NCBI GenBank assembly: GCA_050949905.1
Contig: JBMNGP010000032.1
Coordinates: 1-64,000 of the forward strand
Length of the DNA stretch: 64,000 nt
From: DUML01 sp050949905
Lineage (GTDB): Bacteria > Bacillota > Desulfitobacteriia > Desulfitobacteriales > Syntrophobotulaceae
Direction: 5' to 3'
Positions within the stretch are counted from its first letter, which is position 1. The number at the start of each line of letters is the position of its first letter. Of the stretch, positions 52,208 to 60,461 are shown piece by piece. Both the position numbers and the translations under genes were made by a program. The notes below the pieces were generated by a model that had not been told where the DNA came from, searched no databases, and worked only from the letters and a program-made list of their open reading frames with translations.

Positions 52208-53296
52208 ATGCTAAGAACAAAAGTACAATTAAAGCTGTTGTTCTTAAGTGTTTTATTAAGCTGTGCCCTGGGTTTGGTTGGCTGTTCTGCCGAGACGGTT
52301 ACCTCCGAAAAGCCCAAACCTGTGCGAACTATGCTGGTTGAAGAAAAAGAACAACCCCTAAGACTGGAGTATTTTGGCATCACCGATTCTCAGGAAACTA
52401 AAAAATACAGTTTTAAGGTTGCCGGCAAGATTGCTAAGATACACATCACTGAAGGCCAAAAGATAGAGAGCGGCCAGCTCTTAGTTGAGCTGGACAAAAC
52501 GGATTTGCAATATGCCTTAAAAGCTGCGGAATACACCAGAGCCAAAGCAGCAAGTGCTGCCTTAAACGCCCAGAATTTCTACGAAAGAGTCAAAGTTTTG
52601 CAGGAAAACGGTGCAGCCTCCCTGCAAGAGCTTGAGCTTGCCCAGCTGGACTGGGAAGTAAAAGAAGCAGATTATCGGCAGGCTCAAGTAGATTATGAAT
52701 ACAAGGCCAGTATGCTTAAGGATGCCAACCTCTTTGCCGATATAAGCGGTTACATTATAGACATCCTATGCCGGGAGGGGGAAATAACCGCAGCCGGGTA
52801 CCCGGTAGTAGTGGTTCGCAGTCAAGAGCAGGTTGTAAATGTGGGCTTAAGTGAGGAAGATGTTCAGAAAGTTAAAAAAGGGACGAAGGCGGTTTTGCTT
52901 CCGGTCGGGGACGACAAGCAAGAGCTAAAGGGAGAGGTCAGCCTGATTGAGCAGATACCCGATCCGGCGAGTCGTACTTATAATGCCGAAGTTTTTATTA
53001 CCGAGACCCCGGCGGCTTATGGCTTATATCTGGGGTCAACTTGCCGGGTTTTGCTGGAGGCAGGGACTGTTCGGGGAATTTGGATTCCGCTGTCAGCCAT
53101 TCAAAATGACGGCGAAGACTATGTATATGTGGTACGCGAGCACAGAGCTTGGCGCCAAAATATTGAGTTATTAGATGTTCAAGATACCCAAGTTAGGGTG
53201 GCAGGGCTAAAAAGCGGGGACATCCTGGTCAAGTCCGGGATGAAGAACCTCCTTGAGGGCTGTCTGGTTGCAGAGGGAGAAGAAAAGGATGAATAA
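52208..53296 (+). CDS. RND efflux membrane-fusion (periplasmic adaptor) lipoprotein
   Basis: A 362-residue HlyD/AcrA-type adaptor. Signal with lipobox GLVGCSAE (Cys about residue 26), biotinyl-lipoyl half-motifs (KVAGKIAKIHITEGQKIESG and ANLFADISGYI), a short helical hairpin (about residues 95-170) and a beta-barrel domain. It couples to the RND pump downstream, whose start overlaps its end by eight bases. There is no TolC-like gene in the window, as expected for a single-membrane cell. Confidence 0.88.
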   Translation: MLRTKVQLKLLFLSVLLSCALGLVGCSAETVTSEKPKPVRTMLVEEKEQPLRLEYFGITDSQETKKYSFKVAGKIAKIHITEGQKIESGQLLVELDKTDLQYALKAAEYTRAKAASAALNAQNFYERVKVLQENGAASLQELELAQLDWEVKEADYRQAQVDYEYKASMLKDANLFADISGYIIDILCREGEITAAGYPVVVVRSQEQVVNVGLSEEDVQKVKKGTKAVLLPVGDDKQELKGEVSLIEQIPDPASRTYNAEVFITETPAAYGLYLGSTCRVLLEAGTVRGIWIPLSAIQNDGEDYVYVVREHRAWRQNIELLDVQDTQVRVAGLKSGDILVKSGMKNLLEGCLVAEGEEKDE

Positions 53297-56200
53297 GATC
53301 ATAGAACGCCGGGCTTTCGTGGTTTTCTTTGTGATCCTCACTGTCATCCTGGGCTGTTATGCTTATTATCTTATTCCCAAGCAAGACAGCCCTGATGTTA
53401 CTGCGCCCTTCGCCCTTATAACCACCGTTTACCCCGGAGCCTCCCCGGAAGATGTGGAGAAATTGGTTACCCGTCCTATTGAAGATGTGGTTTTAGAAAC
53501 CAGTGGTTATAAAGAAAGCCTTTCCTATTCCCGCAATAGTATTTCCATTGTGGTTATTGAGCTTGATAATCGGGCCGATGTGGAGAAGGCCTGGACTGAT
53601 CTCAGGCAGAGGATAGATGACTTGCAAAATAAGCTGCCTCGGGAGTGTTACCCTCCGGAGATCAATACTCAGCTGGACGAGACTGCCGGGATGATTTTTG
53701 CTTTGGCCGGTGAGAATTACGACTTTGACCAACTTAACGCTTTTGCCGAGAATCTCAAAAGAGAGTTGGTTCGGGTTCCGGGAGTTGCGCGCTTTGAGAT
53801 ACATGGCCGGCAGGAGAAAGAGATCCAGGTTATAGTCCGAACTGCAAAACTAAATCAGTATAATATTTCTTTGGAAGATATCTATAATATCCTCCAGATC
53901 CAAAACATGGAGATTCCGTCCGGAGCTCTTAATACCGAAGAAATGAAAATAAACGTGCGGACCCCCGGAATCTTTAGCAGCATTAGCGATATCGAAAATA
54001 CCATTGTCACTGTCTCCCCGGAAACGGGAGCTTTGGTGCGCTTGAAAGATATTGCCTCAATCGAGTGGGGATTGGAAGAATCAGCCTCTAAAATAAAAAA
54101 TAACGGAAAAAATGCTATCCTTTTGGTCGGCTATTTTCAGGACAGTAACAATATCGTCCTTGTAGGGAAAGAAATCCACCAGAAATTGGCGCAATTAACC
54201 AAGTCTATTCCTGAAGATCTGGAAGTCTGTGAAGTTACCTTTCAACCTGAAGATATCAGCCAAGCGGTTAATGATTTCTTTTTCAGCCTGTTATTGGGGA
54301 TGGTCTTAGTTATTATTGTTGTCTTTGTCGGGATGGGTATCAAGAATGCTTTAGCCGCTTCGGTTGCGATACCTTTATCAATATTGATTGCTTTTATCGC
54401 CATGTACTTAACGGGGCAGAAAGTAAACGAAATCTCGATAGCAGCTCTCATTGTGGCTTTGGGGGTTTTGGTCGATGATGCTATTGTCATTATTGATGCA
54501 ATTCAAGCTTACATTGATCAAGGTGTTGACAAACTAATTGCTTGCCTGGAAGGAATTAAGGAGTCCATCCGTCCGGTTTTTACTGCTACCCTGGTTACTT
54601 CCGTAGCTTTTATTCCTATTTTGGTCGTTCCCGGACCGGCCGGGGATTATTTAAGTACTATACCCTTTACTGTTGGCTTTTCCTTATTTGCCTCTTTCGC
54701 CGTAGCGATTCTGGTTACGCCTGTGATGCTTTACATTTTTTACGAGAAATTTCCTGCCGCCCCTTTGGAAAAGGACAGTAAACTGCGGAACTATTTTGCC
54801 GGGTTTCTGGAGAAAAGCCTCCGGAACAAGAAAAAAGCTTTAGCTTTGGTTTTGCTGGTATTTCTGGCCAGCTTTGGCCTCTTGAAACTAATTCCGCTGC
54901 AATTTTTCCCTCTCGCCGATAAGGACCTGGCTTATATTGATCTGCGCTCCGAACAGGCCGCCGACTTGGCTAAAACTGAAGCCTTGGCTGCTCAAGTCGA
55001 GGATTTTTTGAGCCAGCAGCCGGAAGTAGTTAATTACACTTTAAGCATCGGCGACGGGCTGCCCAAATTTTACATAACCTTGCCCCGGGGCACTCCATCT
55101 CAGGATTATGCTCAGGTGATGATGAAGCTTGACTTGGATTCAGGCCGTTTTGCTAATTTGGAGGAGCTGGCTGTTTATTACCAGGAAGAGCTGGATAAGC
55201 TCTTAGTCGGCGGAAAAGCGACGGTCAATCTCCTGGAGAAGGCCTACCCGGGTTCACCCCTGGAAATAAAAATCCTGGGAGAGGACAGAGAAAAGTTGGA
55301 AGAAGCAGCAGAGCTCTTTTCCCAAACCCTACAAGAGATGCCGGGAACCATTAATGTGGAAAAAGACTCCGATCCGTCCGTATATGAATTCAGGATCGCA
55401 GTGGATAATGACCGGGCAACAAATTTGGGAATCACGAAATACGATATTCAGCGGCAAATCAACATAGCTTTAAAAGGCAGTGAAGCCTCTGTTTACCGCA
55501 AGGCAGGGAATGAATACGGAATTGTGGTCAAAAGTGACATTAAATCCAAGGGAGAACTGGAAAATCTGGGCATTAAGTCTTCCGTCACAGGCTCCAAGGT
55601 GCTTTTGAAACAGTTTGCCCAAGTGCAGCTGGAAAGCTCGTTTCCCAGCATTAAAAAATATGACGGCAGGCAGTGCATTACGGTAACTTCTAACCTGAAA
55701 CCCGGTTATAGCGCGGTTTCTGCCGAACGGCAGCTTAAAGGCAAAGTCGCTCAGCAGTCGGCCGATGCCGCTATAAGTTTGGAAGGCCTCGAAATCCTCT
55801 ATCAAGGAGAAACTAAAGATATCGTGGATAACTTCAGCGACTTAGGGCTGGGAGCCTTATTTGGGATATTTGCCATCTATATAATTTTAATGCTCAAATT
55901 TGGTTCTTTCCTGCAGCCTTTAATTATATTTGCTGCCATTCCCTTGTCCTTTATAGGGGTTTTTCTGGGGCTTTTCCTTTGCCGTCAGCCCTTGTCTTTT
56001 ACAGCTTTAATCGGCAGTGTTTCCTTAATGGGACTGGTGATAAAAAACGGCATTCTTCTGATTGAATACATGAATAAGGCTCGAGAAAGAGGCGAGAATC
56101 TTGAGGACTCTTGTATAAATGCTTTAAAAAGGCGTTACCGGCCGATCATTACCAGTTCCGTAACTACTATTTTCGGTCTTGTACCCTTGGCTCTTTCCGG

Positions 56201-56324
56201 CAGTACCCTCTTTACCCCTATGGCGGTAGCCTTAATGGCCGGCCTCTTAGCCTCTACTTTTCTTTCGCTGGTGATCATCCCTTTGTTATACAGCATAACG
56301 GCAAGAAAAACATTCCGACTGTGA
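53289..56324 (+). CDS. RND-family efflux transporter (HAE1/AcrB-like)
   Basis: About 1011 residues, proton-driven exporter with 12 membrane helices and two large extracytoplasmic loops. ALIVALGVLVDDAIVIIDAI (helix 4, with the proton-relay Asp pair), PVFTATLVTSVAFIPIL, and SLMGLVIKNGILLIEYMN are the characteristic blocks. ATG 53289 overlaps the adaptor gene. Gram-positive homologs such as SwrC confer resistance to amphiphiles; the substrate here is unknown. Confidence 0.93.
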   Translation: MNKIIERRAFVVFFVILTVILGCYAYYLIPKQDSPDVTAPFALITTVYPGASPEDVEKLVTRPIEDVVLETSGYKESLSYSRNSISIVVIELDNRADVEKAWTDLRQRIDDLQNKLPRECYPPEINTQLDETAGMIFALAGENYDFDQLNAFAENLKRELVRVPGVARFEIHGRQEKEIQVIVRTAKLNQYNISLEDIYNILQIQNMEIPSGALNTEEMKINVRTPGIFSSISDIENTIVTVSPETGALVRLKDIASIEWGLEESASKIKNNGKNAILLVGYFQDSNNIVLVGKEIHQKLAQLTKSIPEDLEVCEVTFQPEDISQAVNDFFFSLLLGMVLVIIVVFVGMGIKNALAASVAIPLSILIAFIAMYLTGQKVNEISIAALIVALGVLVDDAIVIIDAIQAYIDQGVDKLIACLEGIKESIRPVFTATLVTSVAFIPILVVPGPAGDYLSTIPFTVGFSLFASFAVAILVTPVMLYIFYEKFPAAPLEKDSKLRNYFAGFLEKSLRNKKKALALVLLVFLASFGLLKLIPLQFFPLADKDLAYIDLRSEQAADLAKTEALAAQVEDFLSQQPEVVNYTLSIGDGLPKFYITLPRGTPSQDYAQVMMKLDLDSGRFANLEELAVYYQEELDKLLVGGKATVNLLEKAYPGSPLEIKILGEDREKLEEAAELFSQTLQEMPGTINVEKDSDPSVYEFRIAVDNDRATNLGITKYDIQRQINIALKGSEASVYRKAGNEYGIVVKSDIKSKGELENLGIKSSVTGSKVLLKQFAQVQLESSFPSIKKYDGRQCITVTSNLKPGYSAVSAERQLKGKVAQQSADAAISLEGLEILYQGETKDIVDNFSDLGLGALFGIFAIYIILMLKFGSFLQPLIIFAAIPLSFIGVFLGLFLCRQPLSFTALIGSVSLMGLVIKNGILLIEYMNKARERGENLEDSCINALKRRYRPIITSSVTTIFGLVPLALSGSTLFTPMAVALMAGLLASTFLSLVIIPLLYSITARKTFRL

Positions 56325-56339
56325 AGGATGTGTTTTCAG

Positions 56340-56455
56340 CAGAAGATCCTTTGCTACGCATGAAGGCGTTTGAAAGCCTTCACGGGATGACAGGTAGCTT
56401 GTAAGTTCCTTTGCTACGCTCAGAACATGCCTTCGTTTTACTCAGGATGATAACC
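56340..56455. repeat. Degenerate GATCCTTTGCTACGC / GGGATGACA repeat cluster
   Basis: AGATCCTTTGCTACGC and AGTTCCTTTGCTACGC occur twice within 70 bases, followed by GGGATGACA and AGGATGATAA. It is related to the TGTCATCCTGA repeat family. An open frame from 56411 runs over it but looks accidental. Confidence 0.55.
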
Positions 56456-56569
56456 CCATTAGAAGATAAAAAATTAGCATTAATGGTAAAAAAATACAAA
56501 CATTTCCCTCTCTGGAGAATACTATATTCTGAGAGTAGTTTTAACCAAGTATTAAAAGGAGGGGAAAAA

Positions 56570-56680
56570 ATGCACGCTTACGGATATGGCGGTGGCTACG
56601 GTTATGGTGGCAGCGGTGTAGGAGCTGGCATTATTGCTATTGCAGTTTTAATTTTAATCGCCCTGGGCGTAATCTTCTAA
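56570..56680 (+). CDS. YjcZ-like small sporulation/membrane peptide 1
   Basis: A 36-residue peptide: Gly/Tyr-rich head (MHAYGYGGGYGYGGSGVGAG) and one hydrophobic helix ending ALGVIF. This plan is that of YjcZ-type small proteins associated with spores in Bacillus and Clostridia. A strong AAAAGGAGGGG site at 56554-56564 marks this start inside a longer open frame. A second such gene follows 38 bases later. Confidence 0.75.
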   Translation: MHAYGYGGGYGYGGSGVGAGIIAIAVLILIALGVIF

Positions 56681-56718
56681 TTTAATTGCCAAATTACTGG
56701 CTTTTGGAGGTGAAAAAG

Positions 56719-56832
56719 ATGGCATTAGGTGGTGGCGCATTCGGCGGTGCATTCGGTGGCAACTGTGCTTGCGGGATTGCAATTGTAGTAGTAATTATTC
56801 TACTCTTAATTGCAATGGGTATCGTCTTCTAA
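56719..56832 (+). CDS. YjcZ-like small sporulation/membrane peptide 2
   Basis: A 37-residue peptide: Gly/Ala/Phe-rich head (MALGGGAFGGAFGGNCACG) with CxC, then one transmembrane helix ending AMGIVF, almost the same ending as the first peptide. TGGAGGTG upstream. Tandem location suggests duplication and divergence. Confidence 0.75.
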   Translation: MALGGGAFGGAFGGNCACGIAIVVVIILLLIAMGIVF

Positions 56833-56890
56833 TTTACGTTTTCAATTATTATCCTCAAAGATCAGCTGATGATCACGACCAAGAATATTA

Positions 56891-56945
56891 AACGGAAGCA
56901 CAATTTTCTCCCCTGGAAAATGCCGCTTCCGTTTCTGTGTTTTTA
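56891..56945 (+). terminator. Terminator after the YjcZ-like genes
   Basis: AACGGAAGC (56891-56899) pairs with GCTTCCGTT (56925-56933), followed by a T-rich run interrupted by G. Confidence 0.65.
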
Positions 56946-56955
56946 AGGCTCTCTG

Positions 56956-57014
56956 TTAACGCTCATTTTCGTATTTGGTCTAGTTTTCTATAATAAAAGC
57001 TGAAGATACGTTAG
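56956..57014 (+). repeat. 60-bp intergenic repeat, copy B
   Basis: Same ordered blocks as 44045-44105 (TTAACGCTC, GTATTTGGTC, AGTTT, AAAGCTGAAG, GTTAG) with scattered differences. Lies before the rplU promoter. Confidence 0.6.
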
Positions 57015-57040
57015 GGTCTTTTACGTATTTCTGAAAATAA

Positions 57041-57069
57041 TTGACTAACTTCAGGTATGATGCTAAAAT
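57041..57069 (+). promoter_or_regulatory. Promoter of rplU-rpmA operon
   Basis: TTGACT (57041-57046), 17-base spacer, TAAAAT (57064-57069). Confidence 0.65.
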
Positions 57070-57075
57070 ATTTAA

Positions 57076-57170
57076 ACGTGGTAACTTCTTGCCACAACCG
57101 CACTTACCGGGTGATATAACTGATTTGTTGAAGTTTTTTAGCAAATTGACCTTCAAAGGCGAGTCTGGGT
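57076..57170 (+). promoter_or_regulatory. Possible L21 leader RNA
   Basis: The roughly 110-base leader before rplU begins with a GTGG/CCAC hairpin (57078-57095) and further GC-rich pieces. Firmicutes often carry a ribosomal-protein leader here; identity not established by sequence alone. Confidence 0.35.
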
Positions 57171-57188
57171 ATGGGAGGTGTAGAAATA

Positions 57189-57500
57189 ATGTATGCAATA
57201 ATTGAAACCGGCGGCAAACAGTATAGAGTACAAGAAGGCGATGCCATTAATGTTGAGAAAATTGCTGCAACAGAAGGCGAGACCCTGGAAATCGCTAAGG
57301 TACTTTTGGTTGAAAAAGACGGGAATGTTACTGTCGGCACTCCATATGTGGCCGGAGCTTCTGTCGCGGCTAAAGTTGTCGAACATGGCAAAGCTGATAA
57401 AGTAATTGCTTTTCGCTATAAGCCCAAAAAGCATGTGCGGGTCAAAAAAGGCCATCGGCAGCCTTATACCAAGCTGGTCATTGAAACCATTAAAGCATAA
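57189..57500 (+). CDS. rplU: 50S ribosomal protein L21
   Basis: A 103-residue protein of the large ribosomal subunit. MYAIIETGGKQYRVQEGD at the N-terminus and VIAFRYKPKKHVRVKKGHRQ near the C-terminus are diagnostic. Start ATG 57189 after GGGAGGTG; 57171 is an in-frame ATG inside that site. In most Firmicutes the Prp protease gene separates rplU and rpmA; here the 144-base gap has none. Confidence 0.97.
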   Translation: MYAIIETGGKQYRVQEGDAINVEKIAATEGETLEIAKVLLVEKDGNVTVGTPYVAGASVAAKVVEHGKADKVIAFRYKPKKHVRVKKGHRQPYTKLVIETIKA

Positions 57501-57644
57501 GCAAAACCTGTTAATTATATATTGATTATGATAACTATATATAATTTTGAAGCAACAGGCGAGCTTTAGAACCATTTAGTTTTAAACAGTTAATTTTGCT
57601 TACATTCTGTATAACATATCTATCCTTTGAGGAGGTGAACTTTC

Positions 57645-57920
57645 ATGGCTCATAAGAAAGGTGTAGGTAGTACCCGAAACGGCAGAGACAGTAATGCCCA
57701 GCGGCTGGGGGTTAAAAGGGCGGACGGCCAGTTTGTTGCAGCAGGTAACATCCTGGTTCGCCAGCGCGGCACCAAACTCCATCCTGGCAAAAACTGCGGG
57801 ATTGGCAGTGATGACACCTTGTTTGCCTTGATTGACGGTTACGTTAAATTTGAACGTAAAGATAAATATCGTAAACAAGTAAGTGTATACGCGGAAAAAG
57901 GTGTTGCTCAAGCCCAATAA
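57645..57920 (+). CDS. rpmA: 50S ribosomal protein L27, without N-terminal extension
   Basis: A 91-residue protein at the peptidyl-transferase centre. MAHKKGVGSTRNGRDSNAQR starts directly with the mature sequence. Many Firmicutes L27s carry a short leader ending in FF that the Prp protease removes; this one has none, in line with the missing prp gene. GAGGAGGTG upstream. Confidence 0.97.
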   Translation: MAHKKGVGSTRNGRDSNAQRLGVKRADGQFVAAGNILVRQRGTKLHPGKNCGIGSDDTLFALIDGYVKFERKDKYRKQVSVYAEKGVAQAQ

Positions 57921-57939
57921 CTTAAGGCTTAATCTTACC

Positions 57940-57962
57940 CCTGGGTTTAACCCGGGGGTTTG
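57940..57962 (+). terminator. Hairpin after rpmA
   Basis: ACCCCTGGGTTTAACCCGGGGGTTT: a GC-rich stem followed by a short T run. Confidence 0.65.
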
Positions 57963-57990
57963 CTGTCTTTAGGCCGATTTGAGGGAGCTG

Positions 57991-58021
57991 GTGGGACAGG
58001 AGAACCGTCCCCTTGTCCCAC
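57991..58021. repeat. Dispersed palindromic repeat, copy 4
   Basis: GTGGGACA arm, GGAGAACCGTCCCC core, TGTCCCAC arm; same orientation as the copy at 42650. Lies between rpmA and spo0B. Confidence 0.85.
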
Positions 58022-58087
58022 TTGTTCCACGTCTCTTTGCCTCGTTGTCTCGGCCGGAGTGAATTTTTATTTTCTGGGGGAGGAAAA

Positions 58088-58594
58088 ATGTTTAATCTTG
58101 ATAAGATTTTGCTCGCTGAGCAATTGGCTAATTTCCAAATCCAGCGCCATGATTTCTTAAATAGCTTCCAGGTGATCAGAGGTTACCTGCAATTGAATAT
58201 GCCGGAGAGAGCCTTGGAATACTTAGATGAAATTATCGTAGAATTATTACCCCAACAGGAAATCTATAAACTCGGACAAAAAACCCTGCTGGCTATTCTT
58301 CTGAGCTGGTATTTTAGCTTGCGCCTCCGTGGAGTGGAAATGGCCGTTGACTTTCCGCCGGAAATGAAAGCGGAAGAGTTTTGGCAGGGAAGGTGGCAGG
58401 AAGAATATGCGGGAGAGTTTTATGGTTACACTAAAGAATGTGCAGCTAGTATCCCTGCAAACGAAGATCCGGAAGACCTGTTGGCTAGGATTTCCTTAGA
58501 GGCTTTCCCGGATGGGTTTCAGTGCAAATTTCGGGTAATTAAAATTGAAGAAATACTCCTGGAAAAAAGTTTTGCCACTCCTTCACTTCCTTGA
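58088..58594 (+). CDS. spo0B: Spo0B-like sporulation phosphotransferase
   Basis: A 168-residue protein starting with a Spo0B/sensor-kinase-type helical hairpin: NFQIQRHDFLNSFQVIRGYL contains the phospho-acceptor His (about residue 21) in the RHDFLN motif. Its place between rpmA and obg is the same as in Bacillus, where Spo0B relays phosphate from Spo0F to Spo0A. The rest is weakly conserved, and ATP-binding motifs are absent. ATG 58088 has GGGGGAGG upstream; the earlier ATG at 58013 falls inside the repeat. Confidence 0.78.
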   Translation: MFNLDKILLAEQLANFQIQRHDFLNSFQVIRGYLQLNMPERALEYLDEIIVELLPQQEIYKLGQKTLLAILLSWYFSLRLRGVEMAVDFPPEMKAEEFWQGRWQEEYAGEFYGYTKECAASIPANEDPEDLLARISLEAFPDGFQCKFRVIKIEEILLEKSFATPSLP

Positions 58595-58698
58595 GTATGA
58601 CAATACAAAGGACAAATACATATTTTTAAAAAGGATCCTTCAGTTGTTCCTCCTTCAAGGATAACCAATTAATATTCAGGATGGGAGTAAGAAGGGTA

Positions 58699-59979
58699 AT
58701 GTTTTATGATCGTGCTAAAATCTATGTTAAAGCAGGCGACGGAGGTGCCGGTGCCGTTTCTTTCCGCCGGGAAAAGTATGTACCTTTAGGCGGACCGAAC
58801 GGGGGAGACGGTGGCCGCGGAGGGAATATTATCCTGGTAGCCGACGAAGGCTTAAGGACTTTGGTTGATTTCCGCTACAGGCGGCATTATAAAGCGGAGC
58901 GGGGCGAACATGGGCAAGGCAAGGATAGGCACGGCAAAGGCGCCGAAGATTTAACTTTAAGTATCCCTGTTGGTACGATTGTTAAGGATGATGCGAGCGG
59001 GGAAATATTGGCAGACCTGACCAAACATGGACAGAAAGTGGTCATCGCCAAAGGAGGACGCGGTGGCCGGGGTAATGCCCGCTTTATAAGCAATACCAAT
59101 AAAGCCCCTACTGTTGCCGAAAAGGGTGAACCCGGGGAAGAACGTTGGCTTCTTTTGGAGCTCAAACTCTTGGCTGATGTCGGCTTAGTCGGGTTCCCCA
59201 ATGTTGGCAAATCCACGCTTATTTCCAGGGTCTCGGCGGCTCGGCCGAAAATTGCCGATTATCATTTTACGACACTTGTACCTAATCTCGGGGTAGTCAA
59301 GGTTGAAGATGAAAGCTTCGTCATGGCCGATATTCCCGGAATTATCGAAGGGGCGCATACCGGGGCAGGCTTAGGGCATGAGTTTTTACGCCATATTGAA
59401 AGAACCAGATTACTGCTTCACGTCCTGGATATCTCCGGTTCCGAAGGGCGGGATCCCCTGCAGGATTTTGAGATTATAAGCCGGGAGCTTAAAGCATACA
59501 GCCCGGCTCTAGCCGAGAGAACAATGCTGGTCGTTCCCAATAAAATGGATGTGCAAGGGGCCGCAGAAAACTTGCAGAGACTCAGAGAATTCCTTAAGGA
59601 GCAATATGAGATTTTTCCCATTTCGGCTGTTACCGGGGAAGGAATTGAAGCTCTCTTACACAGGATAATTCAAGTCTTGCCCCAGGTTCCGCCAATCGAA
59701 TTCTCCGCCAGCCCGGATGAACATAGGGTTGTCCGGGCGGAGAGAGAGGAACGTTTTGTCATTGAACGCCAGGATGACGGTGAATTTGTCCTTAAAGGCA
59801 AAGAAATCGAGAAGCATGCGGCGATGGCTTACCTGGATACAGAAGACGGGCTGATGCGTTTTCAAAATATCCTTAAGGTCATGGGAGTAGACGAAGCCTT
59901 AAAAGCTGAGGGAATACAAGAAGGCGATCAGGTTATTATCGGTAAGTTGGAATTAGAATGGTCCGAAGGAGGAAGCTAG
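58699..59979 (+). CDS. obg: GTPase Obg/CgtA
   Basis: A 426-residue ribosome-associated GTPase. N-terminal glycine-rich Obg fold (AGDGGAGAVSFRREKYVPLG, GPNGGDGGRGGNI), GTPase domain with P-loop GFPNVGKSTL, DIPGIIEGAH and NKMD, and a C-terminal OCT domain. Start at 58699 fits the family MFYDRAKIYVKAGDGG; the upstream ATG 58681 would add six residues. Stop and the next start are directly adjacent. Confidence 0.96.
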   Translation: MFYDRAKIYVKAGDGGAGAVSFRREKYVPLGGPNGGDGGRGGNIILVADEGLRTLVDFRYRRHYKAERGEHGQGKDRHGKGAEDLTLSIPVGTIVKDDASGEILADLTKHGQKVVIAKGGRGGRGNARFISNTNKAPTVAEKGEPGEERWLLLELKLLADVGLVGFPNVGKSTLISRVSAARPKIADYHFTTLVPNLGVVKVEDESFVMADIPGIIEGAHTGAGLGHEFLRHIERTRLLLHVLDISGSEGRDPLQDFEIISRELKAYSPALAERTMLVVPNKMDVQGAAENLQRLREFLKEQYEIFPISAVTGEGIEALLHRIIQVLPQVPPIEFSASPDEHRVVRAEREERFVIERQDDGEFVLKGKEIEKHAAMAYLDTEDGLMRFQNILKVMGVDEALKAEGIQEGDQVIIGKLELEWSEGGS

Positions 59980-60270
59980 ATGCTCAGCGGTAAACAAAAA
60001 AGATTTTTAAGGTCTTTGGGCAATGAAATGGAACCAATCCTGCTTATTGGTAAAGAAGAAGTAACGGATAATGTTTTAAAACAGGCAGCTGATGCCCTGG
60101 AAGCCAGAGAGCTTATCAAGGGTCGGGTGCTGCAGAACTGTGCCGATGTTCCACAAAATATTGCTTCCCGGCTGGCAGAGGCAGTACAGGCCGAATTAGT
60201 CCAGGTCATAGGACGTAATTTTTTGCTTTATAAAAGAAACCAGGAAAAACCCAAGATTGAGCTGCCTTGA
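59980..60270 (+). CDS. yhbY: YhbY-family CRM-domain RNA-binding protein
   Basis: A 96-residue protein that binds ribosome precursors. LSGKQKRFLRSLGNEMEPIL, IGKEEVT and a loop at VIGRNFLLYKR match the CRM fold. Immediately follows obg, a common pairing. Confidence 0.93.
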   Translation: MLSGKQKRFLRSLGNEMEPILLIGKEEVTDNVLKQAADALEARELIKGRVLQNCADVPQNIASRLAEAVQAELVQVIGRNFLLYKRNQEKPKIELP

Positions 60271-60461
60271 GGTCTATCGCTCCGCGCAGGACATGTCTGA
60301 GCTGCACTTAGGATGAAAACAGCGTTGCCCTACATGAATGACTAAATGTGCTACACTACAATAATGACCAAGGCGTAGCACCTCGGACGAATATGTGTTG
60401 TCAGTTTTAGGGACAGCGTACAAGGTATAAAAAATAGTATTTAGAAACCGGGGAGATTAAG

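Noticed and set aside
53289..56324. Evidence for a diderm (outer-membrane) organism
   Set aside because: RND pumps with lipoprotein adaptors also occur in single-membrane Firmicutes, and no outer-membrane genes are present here.
56411..56680. 89-residue open frame
   Set aside because: Its first half lies in a repeat; only the last 36 codons, with their own strong ribosome site, form a plausible gene.
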